The translations under genes were made by a program, and so were the position numbers. Below the pieces are notes generated by a model, which made no database searches, was not told the DNA's origin, and worked only from the letters and a program-made list of their open reading frames with translations. A DNA stretch of 64,000 bases from Flammeovirgaceae bacterium UBA2371 (GTDB lineage Bacteria > Bacteroidota > Bacteroidia > Cytophagales > Cyclobacteriaceae), in assembly GCA_002345965.1 (NCBI GenBank), contig DDTF01000027.1, positions 1,267-65,266 of the forward strand, given 5' to 3'. Below, piece after piece: positions 17,676 through 26,340 of the stretch. Positions within the stretch are counted from its first letter, which is position 1; each line of letters begins with the position of its first letter.

Positions 17676-19166
17676 ATGCAGAAAATAAAGAAAATATTAG
17701 TTGCAAACCGTGGAGAAATTGCCCTCCGAGTAATGAGAAGCGCCCGTGAGATGGGCATAGCCACTGTGGCTGTGTATAGCGAGGCGGACCGGAAGGCTTT
17801 GCACACACGATTTGCTGATGAAGCTGTTTTTATTGGCCCTCCTCCTTCAGCCGAATCTTATCTGAGAATTGACAAAATAATCGCTGCCGCCAAACAAACC
17901 AACGCAAATGCCATTCATCCTGGCTACGGCTTTCTTTCAGAGAACAAAGTATTTGCACAAAAGGTAAGGGAAGCGGGTATCATCTTTATAGGTCCCTCTC
18001 CCGAGTCAATTGAATTGATGGGTAGTAAACTTGCTGCTAAAGAAGCAGTGGCAAAATTTAATGTTCCCCTGGTACCGGGAACATCAGAACCCATTGATGA
18101 CATCCCCAATGCGAAAAAAATAGCAGCAGAAATAGGATATCCTGTATTGATCAAAGCAAGTGCTGGTGGTGGCGGAAAGGGCATGCGTGTAGTAGAGGAT
18201 GAAGCCAGCTTTGAGGAACAAATGGAGCGAGCCATCAGCGAAGCAAAATCAGCTTTCGGAGATGGTTCCGTATTCATCGAGAAGTTTGTGAGCTCACCCC
18301 GACACATAGAGTTTCAAATTTTTGGAGATCAACATGGCAATACCATTCACCTTTTTGAAAGAGAATGCTCTATACAGCGGAGGCATCAAAAGGTGATAGA
18401 AGAAGCTCCATCTGCTTTGCTTACACCAGAACTAAGAAAATCCATGGGTGAGGCGGCTATTAATGTAGCCAGGTCCTGCGGATACTATGGAGCCGGTACA
18501 GTAGAGTTTATCATGGATGAAAAGAAAAATTTCTACTTCCTTGAAATGAATACCAGGCTTCAGGTAGAGCACCCGGTAACAGAAGAGATCACAGGCCTTG
18601 ACCTGGTGAAACTCCAAATACAAATTGCGCAGGGAGAAAAGATTCCTTTCAAGCAAGAAGCATTGCGGATCAATGGACATGCCATTGAAGTGCGGGTATA
18701 CGCAGAAGATCCAGCTAATAATTTTCTTCCAGACATTGGTACGTTACAAACTTATAGCCGTCCGCAAGGCCATGGTATTCGGGTAGATGATGGCTTCGAA
18801 CAGGGAATGTCTATTCCATTTTATTACGACCCAATGATTGCAAAAATGATCTGTCATGCTGCCTCCAGAGAAGATGCCATACAAAAAATGATCAGGGCCA
18901 TTGAGGATTATGAAATAACGGGAATAGAAACAACACTGGGCTTTTGCAAATTTGTAATGGAGCATGAAGCCTTCCGTTCTGGCAATTTTGATACGAAGTT
19001 TGTAGAAAAATACTTCAAACCTGAAGTATTGCAAACAGAAGGTACACTGGATGAACAACAACTGGCCGCTGTACTTGCCGTCACCGTTATGCAAGATAAG
19101 AAGACAAATTCCACAGTTGCTCCTACCTCAAACGGAGGAAGCAAGTGGAAAAAAAATCGCTTATAA
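17676..19166 (+). CDS. accC: Biotin carboxylase subunit of acyl-CoA carboxylase
   Basis: It carboxylates biotin on a carrier protein using ATP and bicarbonate. The 496-residue ATP-grasp protein has all family blocks: ILVANRGEIALRVMR, the Gly-rich loop IKASAGGGGKGMRVV, HIEFQIFGDQHGN, RECSIQRRHQKVIEEAPS, and FLEMNTRLQVEHPVTE with the catalytic Glu and Arg. It ends without a biotinyl domain, so a separate BCCP must be supplied elsewhere. This roughly 500-residue form is the one often paired with acetyl- or propionyl-CoA carboxylase in Bacteroidota, and the substrate of the complex is not decided here. The ATG at 17676 was chosen over a TTG 21 bases upstream. A DUF1015 gene starts 5 nt after the stop. 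Confidence 0.93.
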   Translation: MQKIKKILVANRGEIALRVMRSAREMGIATVAVYSEADRKALHTRFADEAVFIGPPPSAESYLRIDKIIAAAKQTNANAIHPGYGFLSENKVFAQKVREAGIIFIGPSPESIELMGSKLAAKEAVAKFNVPLVPGTSEPIDDIPNAKKIAAEIGYPVLIKASAGGGGKGMRVVEDEASFEEQMERAISEAKSAFGDGSVFIEKFVSSPRHIEFQIFGDQHGNTIHLFERECSIQRRHQKVIEEAPSALLTPELRKSMGEAAINVARSCGYYGAGTVEFIMDEKKNFYFLEMNTRLQVEHPVTEEITGLDLVKLQIQIAQGEKIPFKQEALRINGHAIEVRVYAEDPANNFLPDIGTLQTYSRPQGHGIRVDDGFEQGMSIPFYYDPMIAKMICHAASREDAIQKMIRAIEDYEITGIETTLGFCKFVMEHEAFRSGNFDTKFVEKYFKPEVLQTEGTLDEQQLAAVLAVTVMQDKKTNSTVAPTSNGGSKWKKNRL

Positions 19167-19170
19167 TCCG

Positions 19171-20475
19171 ATGGCCGAAATCAAACCTATTCAGGCCTGG
19201 CGATACAATGCCAAGCTTGCCCAGTCGATTGATGTTTTAACTTCACCACTCTTTGATGTGGTGTCGGACAAACAGCGTAAAGTACTTTATCAGCACCCTT
19301 ACAATAGCATTCATATCTCTGTTCCACTTGGTGATAACCCAGCTGAAGAAGCATCCCAAAAGCTTGCCGAATGGAAAGAAAAGGGTGTAATTCTACAAGA
19401 CAGGCTGCCGGGCATTTATGTATACTACCAGTATTTTAAGCTGGCGGGATCGCCCAAAGAGTTTTGCCGTAAGGGATTTATTGCCCATGTACGTGCTTAC
19501 GACTGGAGCGAGAATGAAATTCTGAGGCATGAAAGCACCATGCCCAAAGCCGTTAATGATCGCATAGCACTGCTTGAAAAGTTGCAAATGCACGTCAGCC
19601 CAACACACGGACTATACACTGATGAGACTTTTGAGTTGGAGCAGTATATGGATGAGGCCATCTCCAACCCACTTTACGAAACGGAAGACTATCAGGGTGT
19701 TCGCGATGTACTTGGCGTTATTCATGATGCACGAGTTATCAAACTTTTTATTAACCTGATAGCATCTAAAAAAATAATACTGGCTGATGGTCACCATCGC
19801 TATGAGGGCTCTATTGCCTACAGGAAAAAGCAAATGGCAGCCAATCCCAATCATACCGGAAAGGAAGGTTATAACTTTCACCTTATGTACTTTACCAATA
19901 CAGAGGCAGATGATTTGAGAATACTTCCCACACACCGGATTATAAAAGGTCTACCTGAATTCAATGAAGAAGAACTTCTCGAGAAGTTTAAAGAAGATTT
20001 CATCATTAAGCCTGTAGAGGATGCCGATACCATCAATGAAATAATCATGGGAAAGAAATGGGCTTTCGGCTTGTTGTTCAAAGACAACGCTGTAAAAGTT
20101 CGATTGAAACCTGAAGCCTTTGATAAAATGACATGGCCATTTCCTGATGTTGTAAAAGGATTGGATCTCACTGTAATGCATTACTTTATCATCGAAAAAA
20201 TATTAGGAATTCCAGGCAGTGAACAAACCCGTTCCGACAAAGTAGAATTTGACCGTAGTTTTTCAGATTGTCTTGCCAAAGTGATCAAGTCGGAAGCACA
20301 GCTGGCAATTATCACACAGGAAATATCTATAGAGAATGTGAAGGCAGTTTGTGCAAGCGGATATACCATGCCACAAAAGTCAACCTATTTCTATCCCAAA
20401 GTAATTTGTGGATTTTTATTTAGCTCAATCAAAGAAGATGAATTTCAAACGCCCCCTTATTCTGGGTTCGAGTAG
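19171..20475 (+). CDS. DUF1015 family protein
   Basis: The 434-residue cytosolic protein matches DUF1015: the N-terminal IKPIQAWRYN, the QHPYNSIHISVPLGDNPAEE segment, GIYVYYQYF, the central conserved LADGHHRYEGSIAYR motif and LPTHRIIKGL. Its biochemical function is not established; the conserved His/Asp cluster in DGHHRYE suggests an active site (inference). The ATG at 19171 (MAEIKPIQ) is the start; an upstream extension overlapping accC is in frame but aligns with nothing. It is 5 nt after accC, and its last 38 bases overlap the start of maf in another frame. accC, this gene and maf therefore look like one transcript with coupled translation. Confidence 0.88.
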   Translation: MAEIKPIQAWRYNAKLAQSIDVLTSPLFDVVSDKQRKVLYQHPYNSIHISVPLGDNPAEEASQKLAEWKEKGVILQDRLPGIYVYYQYFKLAGSPKEFCRKGFIAHVRAYDWSENEILRHESTMPKAVNDRIALLEKLQMHVSPTHGLYTDETFELEQYMDEAISNPLYETEDYQGVRDVLGVIHDARVIKLFINLIASKKIILADGHHRYEGSIAYRKKQMAANPNHTGKEGYNFHLMYFTNTEADDLRILPTHRIIKGLPEFNEEELLEKFKEDFIIKPVEDADTINEIIMGKKWAFGLLFKDNAVKVRLKPEAFDKMTWPFPDVVKGLDLTVMHYFIIEKILGIPGSEQTRSDKVEFDRSFSDCLAKVIKSEAQLAIITQEISIENVKAVCASGYTMPQKSTYFYPKVICGFLFSSIKEDEFQTPPYSGFE

Positions 20476-21022
20476 TCCCAGAAGACAATTTCTGATGAAG
20501 GAGGCGGGCTATGCGTTTACGCTTGCAAAGCCTGAAGGAGATGAATCGTTCCCCTCTTCCATTCCTGTGGAAGTGGTGCCTCAATATCTGGCTGAGAAGA
20601 AAGCCAAATCCATTGAATATCAACTCAAGGGTGATGAAGTGATCCTCACCTCTGATACAGTAGTCATACTCAATGGTCAAATCCTTAACAAACCCACGGA
20701 CCGAGAACATGCCATGGCCATGCTCTCAGAACTATCCGGAAAAACACACACAGTAATTACTGCTGTGTGCCTTCTGGATAAGCAAACCATGGACTGCTTT
20801 GATGATCGTACGCGTGTCACTTTCAAACAGCTGACCCCTGAAGAAATAGCCTACTATGTAGATAATTATCAACCGTATGATAAGGCAGGTGCCTATGGTG
20901 CACAGGATTGGATAGGGATGGTAGCAATCGAAAAAATCGAGGGGTCCTACTTTACCGTCATGGGGTTGCCCATGCATAAGGTTTATACGCACTTACAAAA
21001 TTTTCAGGATAGCACTTCCTGA
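20438..21022 (+). CDS. Nucleoside triphosphate pyrophosphatase Maf
   Basis: Maf proteins hydrolyse non-canonical or pyrimidine NTPs to NMP and pyrophosphate, and have been linked to cell-division arrest. The 194-residue protein shows LILGSSSPRRQFLM (residues 6-19), the SDTVVIL acidic site, NKPTDREHAMAMLSELSGKTH, and the C-terminal YDKAGAYGAQDWIG with EKIEGSYFTVMGLPMHKVY. The pattern best fits the dTTP/UTP-pyrophosphatase (YhdE-like) branch. The ATG at 20438 lies inside the 3' end of the DUF1015 gene (38-base overlap). The 3' end also overlaps the convergent glycosyltransferase gene by 19 bases. Confidence 0.93.
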   Translation: MNFKRPLILGSSSPRRQFLMKEAGYAFTLAKPEGDESFPSSIPVEVVPQYLAEKKAKSIEYQLKGDEVILTSDTVVILNGQILNKPTDREHAMAMLSELSGKTHTVITAVCLLDKQTMDCFDDRTRVTFKQLTPEEIAYYVDNYQPYDKAGAYGAQDWIGMVAIEKIEGSYFTVMGLPMHKVYTHLQNFQDSTS

Positions 21023-22134
21023 TAGATGCGCATAACATCATCGGCAATCTTTTTGGAATCAAATCGTTTGATAAATTCCTTAGATTGTGCAATCATCTTG
21101 TCGCATTGCTGCGGATTATTCAGCAAGTCATCAATTGATTTAGCCAAAGCCTTGTCGTCATCGGGGTCTACGTAAATGGATGCTGGTCCTCCCGCTTCTT
21201 CCAGACAAGATCCGGTAGCAGCGATAACAGGAACACCAGAAGCAATGGCTTCTACGATAGGAATTCCGAATCCCTCAAAGCGCGATGGGTACACAAATAG
21301 GCTTGAAGCCTGATAGATCATTGGTAAATCCTTAAAATCGACCTGATGAACAAAGTGCACCCTATCCTTCAATACCTCTTCTGCAATGAGTTTGTCCAAT
21401 TGTTTTTGATAGGATGTGGACTTGCCTATTAATACAACATTTATTTTTTCTTTTGTCTGGGCAATGGCGCGCAACAGCAACAATGCATTTTTGCGGGGCT
21501 CCAGTGTGCCTACGCTAAGAACATATTCATCAGGAAGGTTGTACTTCTTCTTTACTTCATTTATCTGTTCAGAAGAAGCTTTCACCTCAAATGATTCGTG
21601 GCACCCTTGATAAACTACACTGATTCGTTCTTTGGGTACTTTAAAATAGTGTGTCAAATCATCAGCTGTCTGCTGACTGATGGCAATAATTTTATCAGCA
21701 GATTCGCAGGCTTTCTTAATTTTCTTCTTGTAGATGCCCGCGTCAATTTTTTTGTATAACTCCGGGTATCTGATAAAGATTAAATCATGAATGGTAACAA
21801 CCGTTTTCAATCCCTTGGGCTTTGTAACAGGAAGCTCGTTGCTCAAACCGTGAAAAACATCCATTCCATCTCTAAAGGCAATGTTGCCAAGATTGACTGA
21901 ACGCCAAAAGCTGCCAAATCCAGAACCCTTTAACCACCTTGGAGGTGTACGCACCAACATTTTGGGATTAGTCCTAAAAGGTTTCGTTTCTGCGTGATCC
22001 TTTACTTTAGGACTATATAAAGTGTAAAGGTGGTCAGGATGGTGTTTCAGCAACGCATTAACCATAAATCGGCTGTAATTACCCAATCCGGTAAAATTGT
22101 TGAAAAGACGTTTGGCATCGAAACCTATTCGCAT
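21004..22134 (-). CDS. Family 4-like glycosyltransferase (GT-B fold)
   Basis: This 376-residue cytosolic enzyme transfers a sugar from an activated donor. The N-terminal domain opens with MRIGFDAKRLFNNFTGLGNYSR, the glycine-rich acceptor-side loop. The C-terminal donor-binding domain has LSVGTLEPRKNALLLLRA, then VYPSRFEGFGIPIVEAIASG. This contains the E-x7-E motif (EGFGIPIVE) of retaining GT4 enzymes. It resembles mannosyl/rhamnosyl transferases used in surface polysaccharide or LPS assembly, but no polysaccharide operon surrounds it, so donor and acceptor are unknown. Its 3' end overlaps maf by 19 bases. Confidence 0.88.
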   Translation of the reverse strand: MRIGFDAKRLFNNFTGLGNYSRFMVNALLKHHPDHLYTLYSPKVKDHAETKPFRTNPKMLVRTPPRWLKGSGFGSFWRSVNLGNIAFRDGMDVFHGLSNELPVTKPKGLKTVVTIHDLIFIRYPELYKKIDAGIYKKKIKKACESADKIIAISQQTADDLTHYFKVPKERISVVYQGCHESFEVKASSEQINEVKKKYNLPDEYVLSVGTLEPRKNALLLLRAIAQTKEKINVVLIGKSTSYQKQLDKLIAEEVLKDRVHFVHQVDFKDLPMIYQASSLFVYPSRFEGFGIPIVEAIASGVPVIAATGSCLEEAGGPASIYVDPDDDKALAKSIDDLLNNPQQCDKMIAQSKEFIKRFDSKKIADDVMRIYQEVLS

Positions 22135-22242
22135 TTCATTTCTATTTGAACATTAAATATAATAATTAGAAATGGGAATAGCGCATTGGTACAATACGAA
22201 TTGCCTCAGGACCTTTACGTCACTTTTTCCTAAACACTATGA

Positions 22243-24759
22243 TCATTTTTTAGGTTTGGCATTGTTCAACTCAGTGTAATCCACGGGTCTTGTGGAAGTG
22301 TCTCCCATCAGGTGCTCGGAAAAGTAATCCGCCTTCATCCAAAAGAAATACTCGTTCATATCACCGTACCCATGGCGTTGGCCTGGAAAATGAAAAAAGT
22401 CAAAACGTTTGTTGGCTTTGATCAAGGCATTGGCCAAAACAATCGTATTTGCCGGATGTACATTGTTGTCAATGTCGCCTGTGGTAATCAATAATTTTCC
22501 TTTAAGGTTTTTGGCAATAGCAGGATTATCATCAATCTTATATTCAAAGTTGACTTCACCTTTGTCATTGGTTACTTCTTTCACACCATGATGCTTTTCA
22601 CTCCACCATCTGTTGTAAATGGCATTTTCATGATTACCCGAAGAAGAAACAGCCACCTTAAAAAAATCAGGATAAACCAGCATGGCTGCGGTACTCATAA
22701 ATCCACCTCCTGAATGACCAAAAATTCCAACCTTATTGATATCGATGAATTGATGTCTGTATGCCAATTGCTCCGCGGCCACTTTTTTATCTTCCAGTCC
22801 ATAATCCCTTAAATTATTATAACCATAATTATGATAACGCTTGCTCCGATCCGGGTGTCCTCCCCTATTTCCTACTGTGATTACTACAAAGCCTAATTGT
22901 GCCAACCGGTCTGTACGATCCATGTTCGTGGTGAAGGATTTATAAACTGCCTCAGTTTGAGGACCAGGATACACATATTCAATCAGTGGATAAAGTTTGG
23001 TGGAATCAAAATCGAATGGCTTGTACATCACACCATACAAATCAGTAATACCATCACCTGCTTTCACCTTAAAGGGTTCTGGAAAACGATATCCTGCTTC
23101 AAATAATTTGGATAAATCAGCAGTTTCCAAATCCATTATCTTGTTTCCAAGATTGTCTATCAAAGTAGATTTTGGCGTAGTGTTAACACGCGACTGATTG
23201 ATTACAGAAAATGTTTGATCATCGTTTAAGCTTACGGCATTGTCATATTCTCCCGGAGCAAGAAGTTTAAGGCCTGTTCCATTAAAATTGATTTTATACA
23301 AATGAAGATAATAAGGGTCTTCATTGGGTTCTCTGCCATTGGCACTGAAGTACAGCACTCTGTTTTTTGCGTCTATGCCTTCAATACGATCGCAGTGAAA
23401 CGGGCCTGATGTTATTTGATTTTTCAAAGTTCCATCCCCGCTGTACAAGTAGAAGTGCCCCCAACCATCTCTTTCCGACCATTGTATGAATTCTTGTCCA
23501 TTGTTAATCAGGCCGGGAGTTTTGATCTCCACATAGGTATTCAATCGTTCTTCAACCAATACCTTTACCGCACCTGATTTAGTATCTGCCACGCACACAT
23601 CAATTCTTTTCAAATCACGACTTGTTCTAGAAAAATAAATTTTATCATTGGAGCTGGCCAACCACAATGCGGGCTTTCTGCGATCATCCCTGTTTTTCTC
23701 TAGCCGAGGTGCATTAAATACATTCACCACCTGATCAGGAAATGTATCTGTTTTAATTTTTAATTGACTTTTTGCTTCAAAATCAAATACCAACAATTCA
23801 TACTTAGGAGACTCTTTCTCACCCGGCATTTGATACTTATACGTTTCCAAAGTAGGCCTGGGGGTGGCCACTGAATTGATCACCCACAAATCTTTAACAG
23901 TTCTCTCATCCGTTCTAACCATTGCGAATTTTTTCGAGTCTGGCGACCAGTCAACAGACACAGGTTTTCTTTTGTCTTTGTTCTTGACTTTCTCATCATC
24001 AGTCACACCTCTGGTCCCAGATCCGTAGCTATAGTATTCTACTCCATCTGTTGTCAGTTGATATTCAACGATGGTGGAGTCTTTCTCATTTTTCAAAGCC
24101 TTATTGTAATTGTCAATATCCATCCAATAGAGGTTGTGGTTTTTTGAAAACAGAACATATTGCTCATTAGGTGCTACAGATGCCCAATCTTTGTCGTCTT
24201 TAGGCTTTTCATAATCCTTCAGGAGTTGTAGGACTCTCGAAGACAAGTTGTATTCAAAAAAATAAGATTTGGGCACCATCTTCTTCTTTTTGTTTTTACG
24301 CTGATCATTGTCCTGAGTATCTCCAATTTCCTTGTCTTTGTCCTCACTGTCTTTGTCCTCTACTTCAAGTAGCTTGCTTTTCACTTCAAATCTGATTGAA
24401 GTCTCGTTGTTGATAAATTCAATTTTTTCTATGTCAAGATTTTTCCTGTCGAACGGATCGCCTGTAAGGCGGGTCATGTCGGCAGCGAGCTTATCATGAT
24501 CAAACAAAAGGTTTTTCGATTTTAATTTTGGGTCAACGATGTAATAGAATTTTCCATCTGCTGTTTCATATTCATACCAAAACCTGTTGCTGTTTTTAAG
24601 CCAATGAGGGTCTACCCGGGTAGAGAAAACCATTCGCTTAAGGTTATCCGGAGAAAATCTGCTGGCGAGTTCGTAATTGGCTTTGACAACTGGTAGGCGC
24701 TGTGCGTGTACCCCTGCTACCTGCAGGGAAAACCATAGCATTACATAAATATATTTCAT
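22243..24759 (-). CDS. S9 family (prolyl oligopeptidase/DPP IV-type) serine peptidase, exported
   Basis: This 838-residue peptidase has a signal peptide (YVMLWFSLQVAGVHAQ), an N-terminal beta-propeller (about 60-600) and a C-terminal alpha/beta-hydrolase domain. The catalytic triad is Ser683 in FGHSGGGFMS, Asp764 in GDIDNNVHPAN and His796 in PGQRHGYG. The propeller carries a long acidic, lysine-rich insert (residues about 120-160: EDKDSEDKDKEIGDTQDN) that is probably disordered. Such enzymes cleave peptides, often after proline, in the periplasm. The ATG at 24759 is chosen because it starts the signal peptide; a 41-residue upstream extension is open but lacks similarity. It is separated from the adaptor gene upstream by a strong terminator. 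Confidence 0.92.
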   Translation of the reverse strand: MKYIYVMLWFSLQVAGVHAQRLPVVKANYELASRFSPDNLKRMVFSTRVDPHWLKNSNRFWYEYETADGKFYYIVDPKLKSKNLLFDHDKLAADMTRLTGDPFDRKNLDIEKIEFINNETSIRFEVKSKLLEVEDKDSEDKDKEIGDTQDNDQRKNKKKKMVPKSYFFEYNLSSRVLQLLKDYEKPKDDKDWASVAPNEQYVLFSKNHNLYWMDIDNYNKALKNEKDSTIVEYQLTTDGVEYYSYGSGTRGVTDDEKVKNKDKRKPVSVDWSPDSKKFAMVRTDERTVKDLWVINSVATPRPTLETYKYQMPGEKESPKYELLVFDFEAKSQLKIKTDTFPDQVVNVFNAPRLEKNRDDRRKPALWLASSNDKIYFSRTSRDLKRIDVCVADTKSGAVKVLVEERLNTYVEIKTPGLINNGQEFIQWSERDGWGHFYLYSGDGTLKNQITSGPFHCDRIEGIDAKNRVLYFSANGREPNEDPYYLHLYKINFNGTGLKLLAPGEYDNAVSLNDDQTFSVINQSRVNTTPKSTLIDNLGNKIMDLETADLSKLFEAGYRFPEPFKVKAGDGITDLYGVMYKPFDFDSTKLYPLIEYVYPGPQTEAVYKSFTTNMDRTDRLAQLGFVVITVGNRGGHPDRSKRYHNYGYNNLRDYGLEDKKVAAEQLAYRHQFIDINKVGIFGHSGGGFMSTAAMLVYPDFFKVAVSSSGNHENAIYNRWWSEKHHGVKEVTNDKGEVNFEYKIDDNPAIAKNLKGKLLITTGDIDNNVHPANTIVLANALIKANKRFDFFHFPGQRHGYGDMNEYFFWMKADYFSEHLMGDTSTRPVDYTELNNAKPKK

Positions 24760-24876
24760 GGGTATGGAGGATTTTTTGACTTTAAGAAGCCTGTAATTAG
24801 GGAAAAATACCGCAAAGCGGCAACAAGATAATAGCCTTGCGGTACAAATCAGAGGATGAGTTGCCCCAGAATTGTT

Positions 24877-24912
24877 AAACAAAAATACCCTGCATGCTAT
24901 ATACAGGGTATT
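24877..24912 (-). terminator. Rho-independent terminator after the efflux adaptor gene
   Basis: The 9-bp arms AATACCCTG (24884-24892) and CAGGGTATT (24904-24912) enclose an 11-nt loop and run, on the minus strand, into TTTTTG and TTTAAC. It should end the transcript carrying sdaAB, tolC and the adaptor gene, and so separate them from the S9 peptidase gene. Confidence 0.8.
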
Positions 24913-24943
24913 CTTATCTTTTTAAGTAACTGTTTCTGAAATA

Positions 24944-26317
24944 CTATTTATCCTTTTCTTCCTTTTTCTCCGCGAGTTTCACCTCATCCCCATCTTTCAG
25001 TCTTTTCGACACTACAAGGAAAGGACCAGTAATGACCTCCACGGTATCGCTCAATCCGGATATGATCTCGATATTATCATAATCGCTTATACCGGTTTTA
25101 ACCTCCACCATTTTTGCTTTACCGTTATCATTGACAAAAACTACAACTTTGTCTTCCTGCTTTTGTTGTTTTTTACTCTCGTCTACTACCTGGCGGTTGT
25201 TATTGCTGCTGCCTCTTTCTGCAGCTTTGTCCTTTTTGTCTTCCTCAGGATTGCGTGTGGTTACAGCTGCCAACGGAACAGACAAAACATTATTTTTGGT
25301 TTCCGTAAATATCTCAACGCTCGCTGTCATTCCAGGACGGAATGGATAGCGATTTCCTTTTTTAATCAAATCCTCATAGGAAGATCTCAAAATAAGAATG
25401 CGTACTTCAAATTCGGTAATGGCATCTGCCGATTGCTTGTCCTTTGCCGTGTTGGCAATGTTGGTCACAATTCCTTTGAATTTTTTATCGGTATTTGAAT
25501 AGGCATCCACTTCGATCATTACCGTATCGTTGAGGTGAACGCGAACGATGTCATTTTCATTCACATTTACCCTTACTTCCATGACATTCAGATCAGCAAT
25601 GCGCAACATCTCCGTACCTGCCATCTGCGCAGTACCAACCACCCGCTCACCTTGTTTTACGTTGAGTTTTGATATCACACCAGTCATTGGAGAAGACACT
25701 GTGGTTCTTCTTACATTTTCGCGGGATTCCCTCACACTCGCTTCAGTACTTCTAACGATGTACCTGGCAGCCTCTACCGTTTGTTTTGCTGACTCCAGGT
25801 CATTCTTAGCAATTTTAAAGTTTTGTTGTGCCAGCTGCCACTCGGCTTCAGAGATCACCTTTTCATTCCAAAGCTGCTGCTGCCTGTTAAATTCCTGCTC
25901 TGCACGAATAAAGGTTGCTTCAGATCGCGACAACGCAGCTTTGGAAGATTCCATATTAGCCATTTGTTGATTGAGTGAAGCTTCAGATCGTTCAAGTTGA
26001 CTTAGCCACACGTCTGGTCTGATCTTGACCAAAACTTTACCCTGTTTAACAGAATCTCCATCCTCTACATTGAGTTCAATAATTTCTCCGGATACTTCCG
26101 GTGCCAACTTTACTTCAGTGACCGGCTGCACAGTACCTGAGGCACTGACTTTTTCTGTGATGGTTGCTTTCTTTGCCTTGGCCAACTCTACCTCAATAAC
26201 ATTCCCTTTTCCAATCCAACCCTGCGACTTGCCTACTGCTAAAAAAATGATGATCACCACTACTGATCCGATAAGGAAATAAATAAGCTTATTTGATTTG
26301 CGCTTTTGCTTTGCCAT
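24944..26317 (-). CDS. Periplasmic adaptor subunit of a tripartite efflux pump (HlyD/MacA type)
   Basis: The 457-residue protein has one N-terminal membrane anchor (residues 10-28, IYFLIGSVVVIIIFLAVG). A biotinyl-lipoyl-like half-motif follows (KVSASGTVQPVTEVKLAPEVSGEIIELNVEDGDSVKQG). A long helical hairpin (about 105-200, rich in E, Q, A) is next. Its counterpart lipoyl half and beta-barrel follow (RRTTVSSPMTGVISKLNVKQGERVVG, then LNVMEVRVNVNENDIV). A poorly ordered charged insert (about 365-395) and the membrane-proximal end close it. It bridges an inner-membrane pump to TolC. The gene lies 23 bases after tolC on the same strand. No inner-membrane permease gene is adjacent, so the pump is encoded elsewhere. 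Confidence 0.92.
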   Translation of the reverse strand: MAKQKRKSNKLIYFLIGSVVVIIIFLAVGKSQGWIGKGNVIEVELAKAKKATITEKVSASGTVQPVTEVKLAPEVSGEIIELNVEDGDSVKQGKVLVKIRPDVWLSQLERSEASLNQQMANMESSKAALSRSEATFIRAEQEFNRQQQLWNEKVISEAEWQLAQQNFKIAKNDLESAKQTVEAARYIVRSTEASVRESRENVRRTTVSSPMTGVISKLNVKQGERVVGTAQMAGTEMLRIADLNVMEVRVNVNENDIVRVHLNDTVMIEVDAYSNTDKKFKGIVTNIANTAKDKQSADAITEFEVRILILRSSYEDLIKKGNRYPFRPGMTASVEIFTETKNNVLSVPLAAVTTRNPEEDKKDKAAERGSSNNNRQVVDESKKQQKQEDKVVVFVNDNGKAKMVEVKTGISDYDNIEIISGLSDTVEVITGPFLVVSKRLKDGDEVKLAEKKEEKDK

Positions 26318-26340
26318 TCGTTCTTAATTAAGAAATAGAT

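Noticed and set aside
17676..19166. Biotin carboxylase as pyruvate carboxylase or a fused propionyl-CoA carboxylase.
   Set aside because: There is no carboxyltransferase or biotinyl domain in the 496 residues.
19051..19170. Upstream extension of the DUF1015 frame overlapping accC.
   Set aside because: DUF1015 proteins begin near IKPIQAWRYN; the extension reads accC in another frame.
24760..24882. N-terminal 41-residue extension of the S9 peptidase frame.
   Set aside because: The signal peptide starts at 24759; the extension is Cys-rich and crosses the promoter region.
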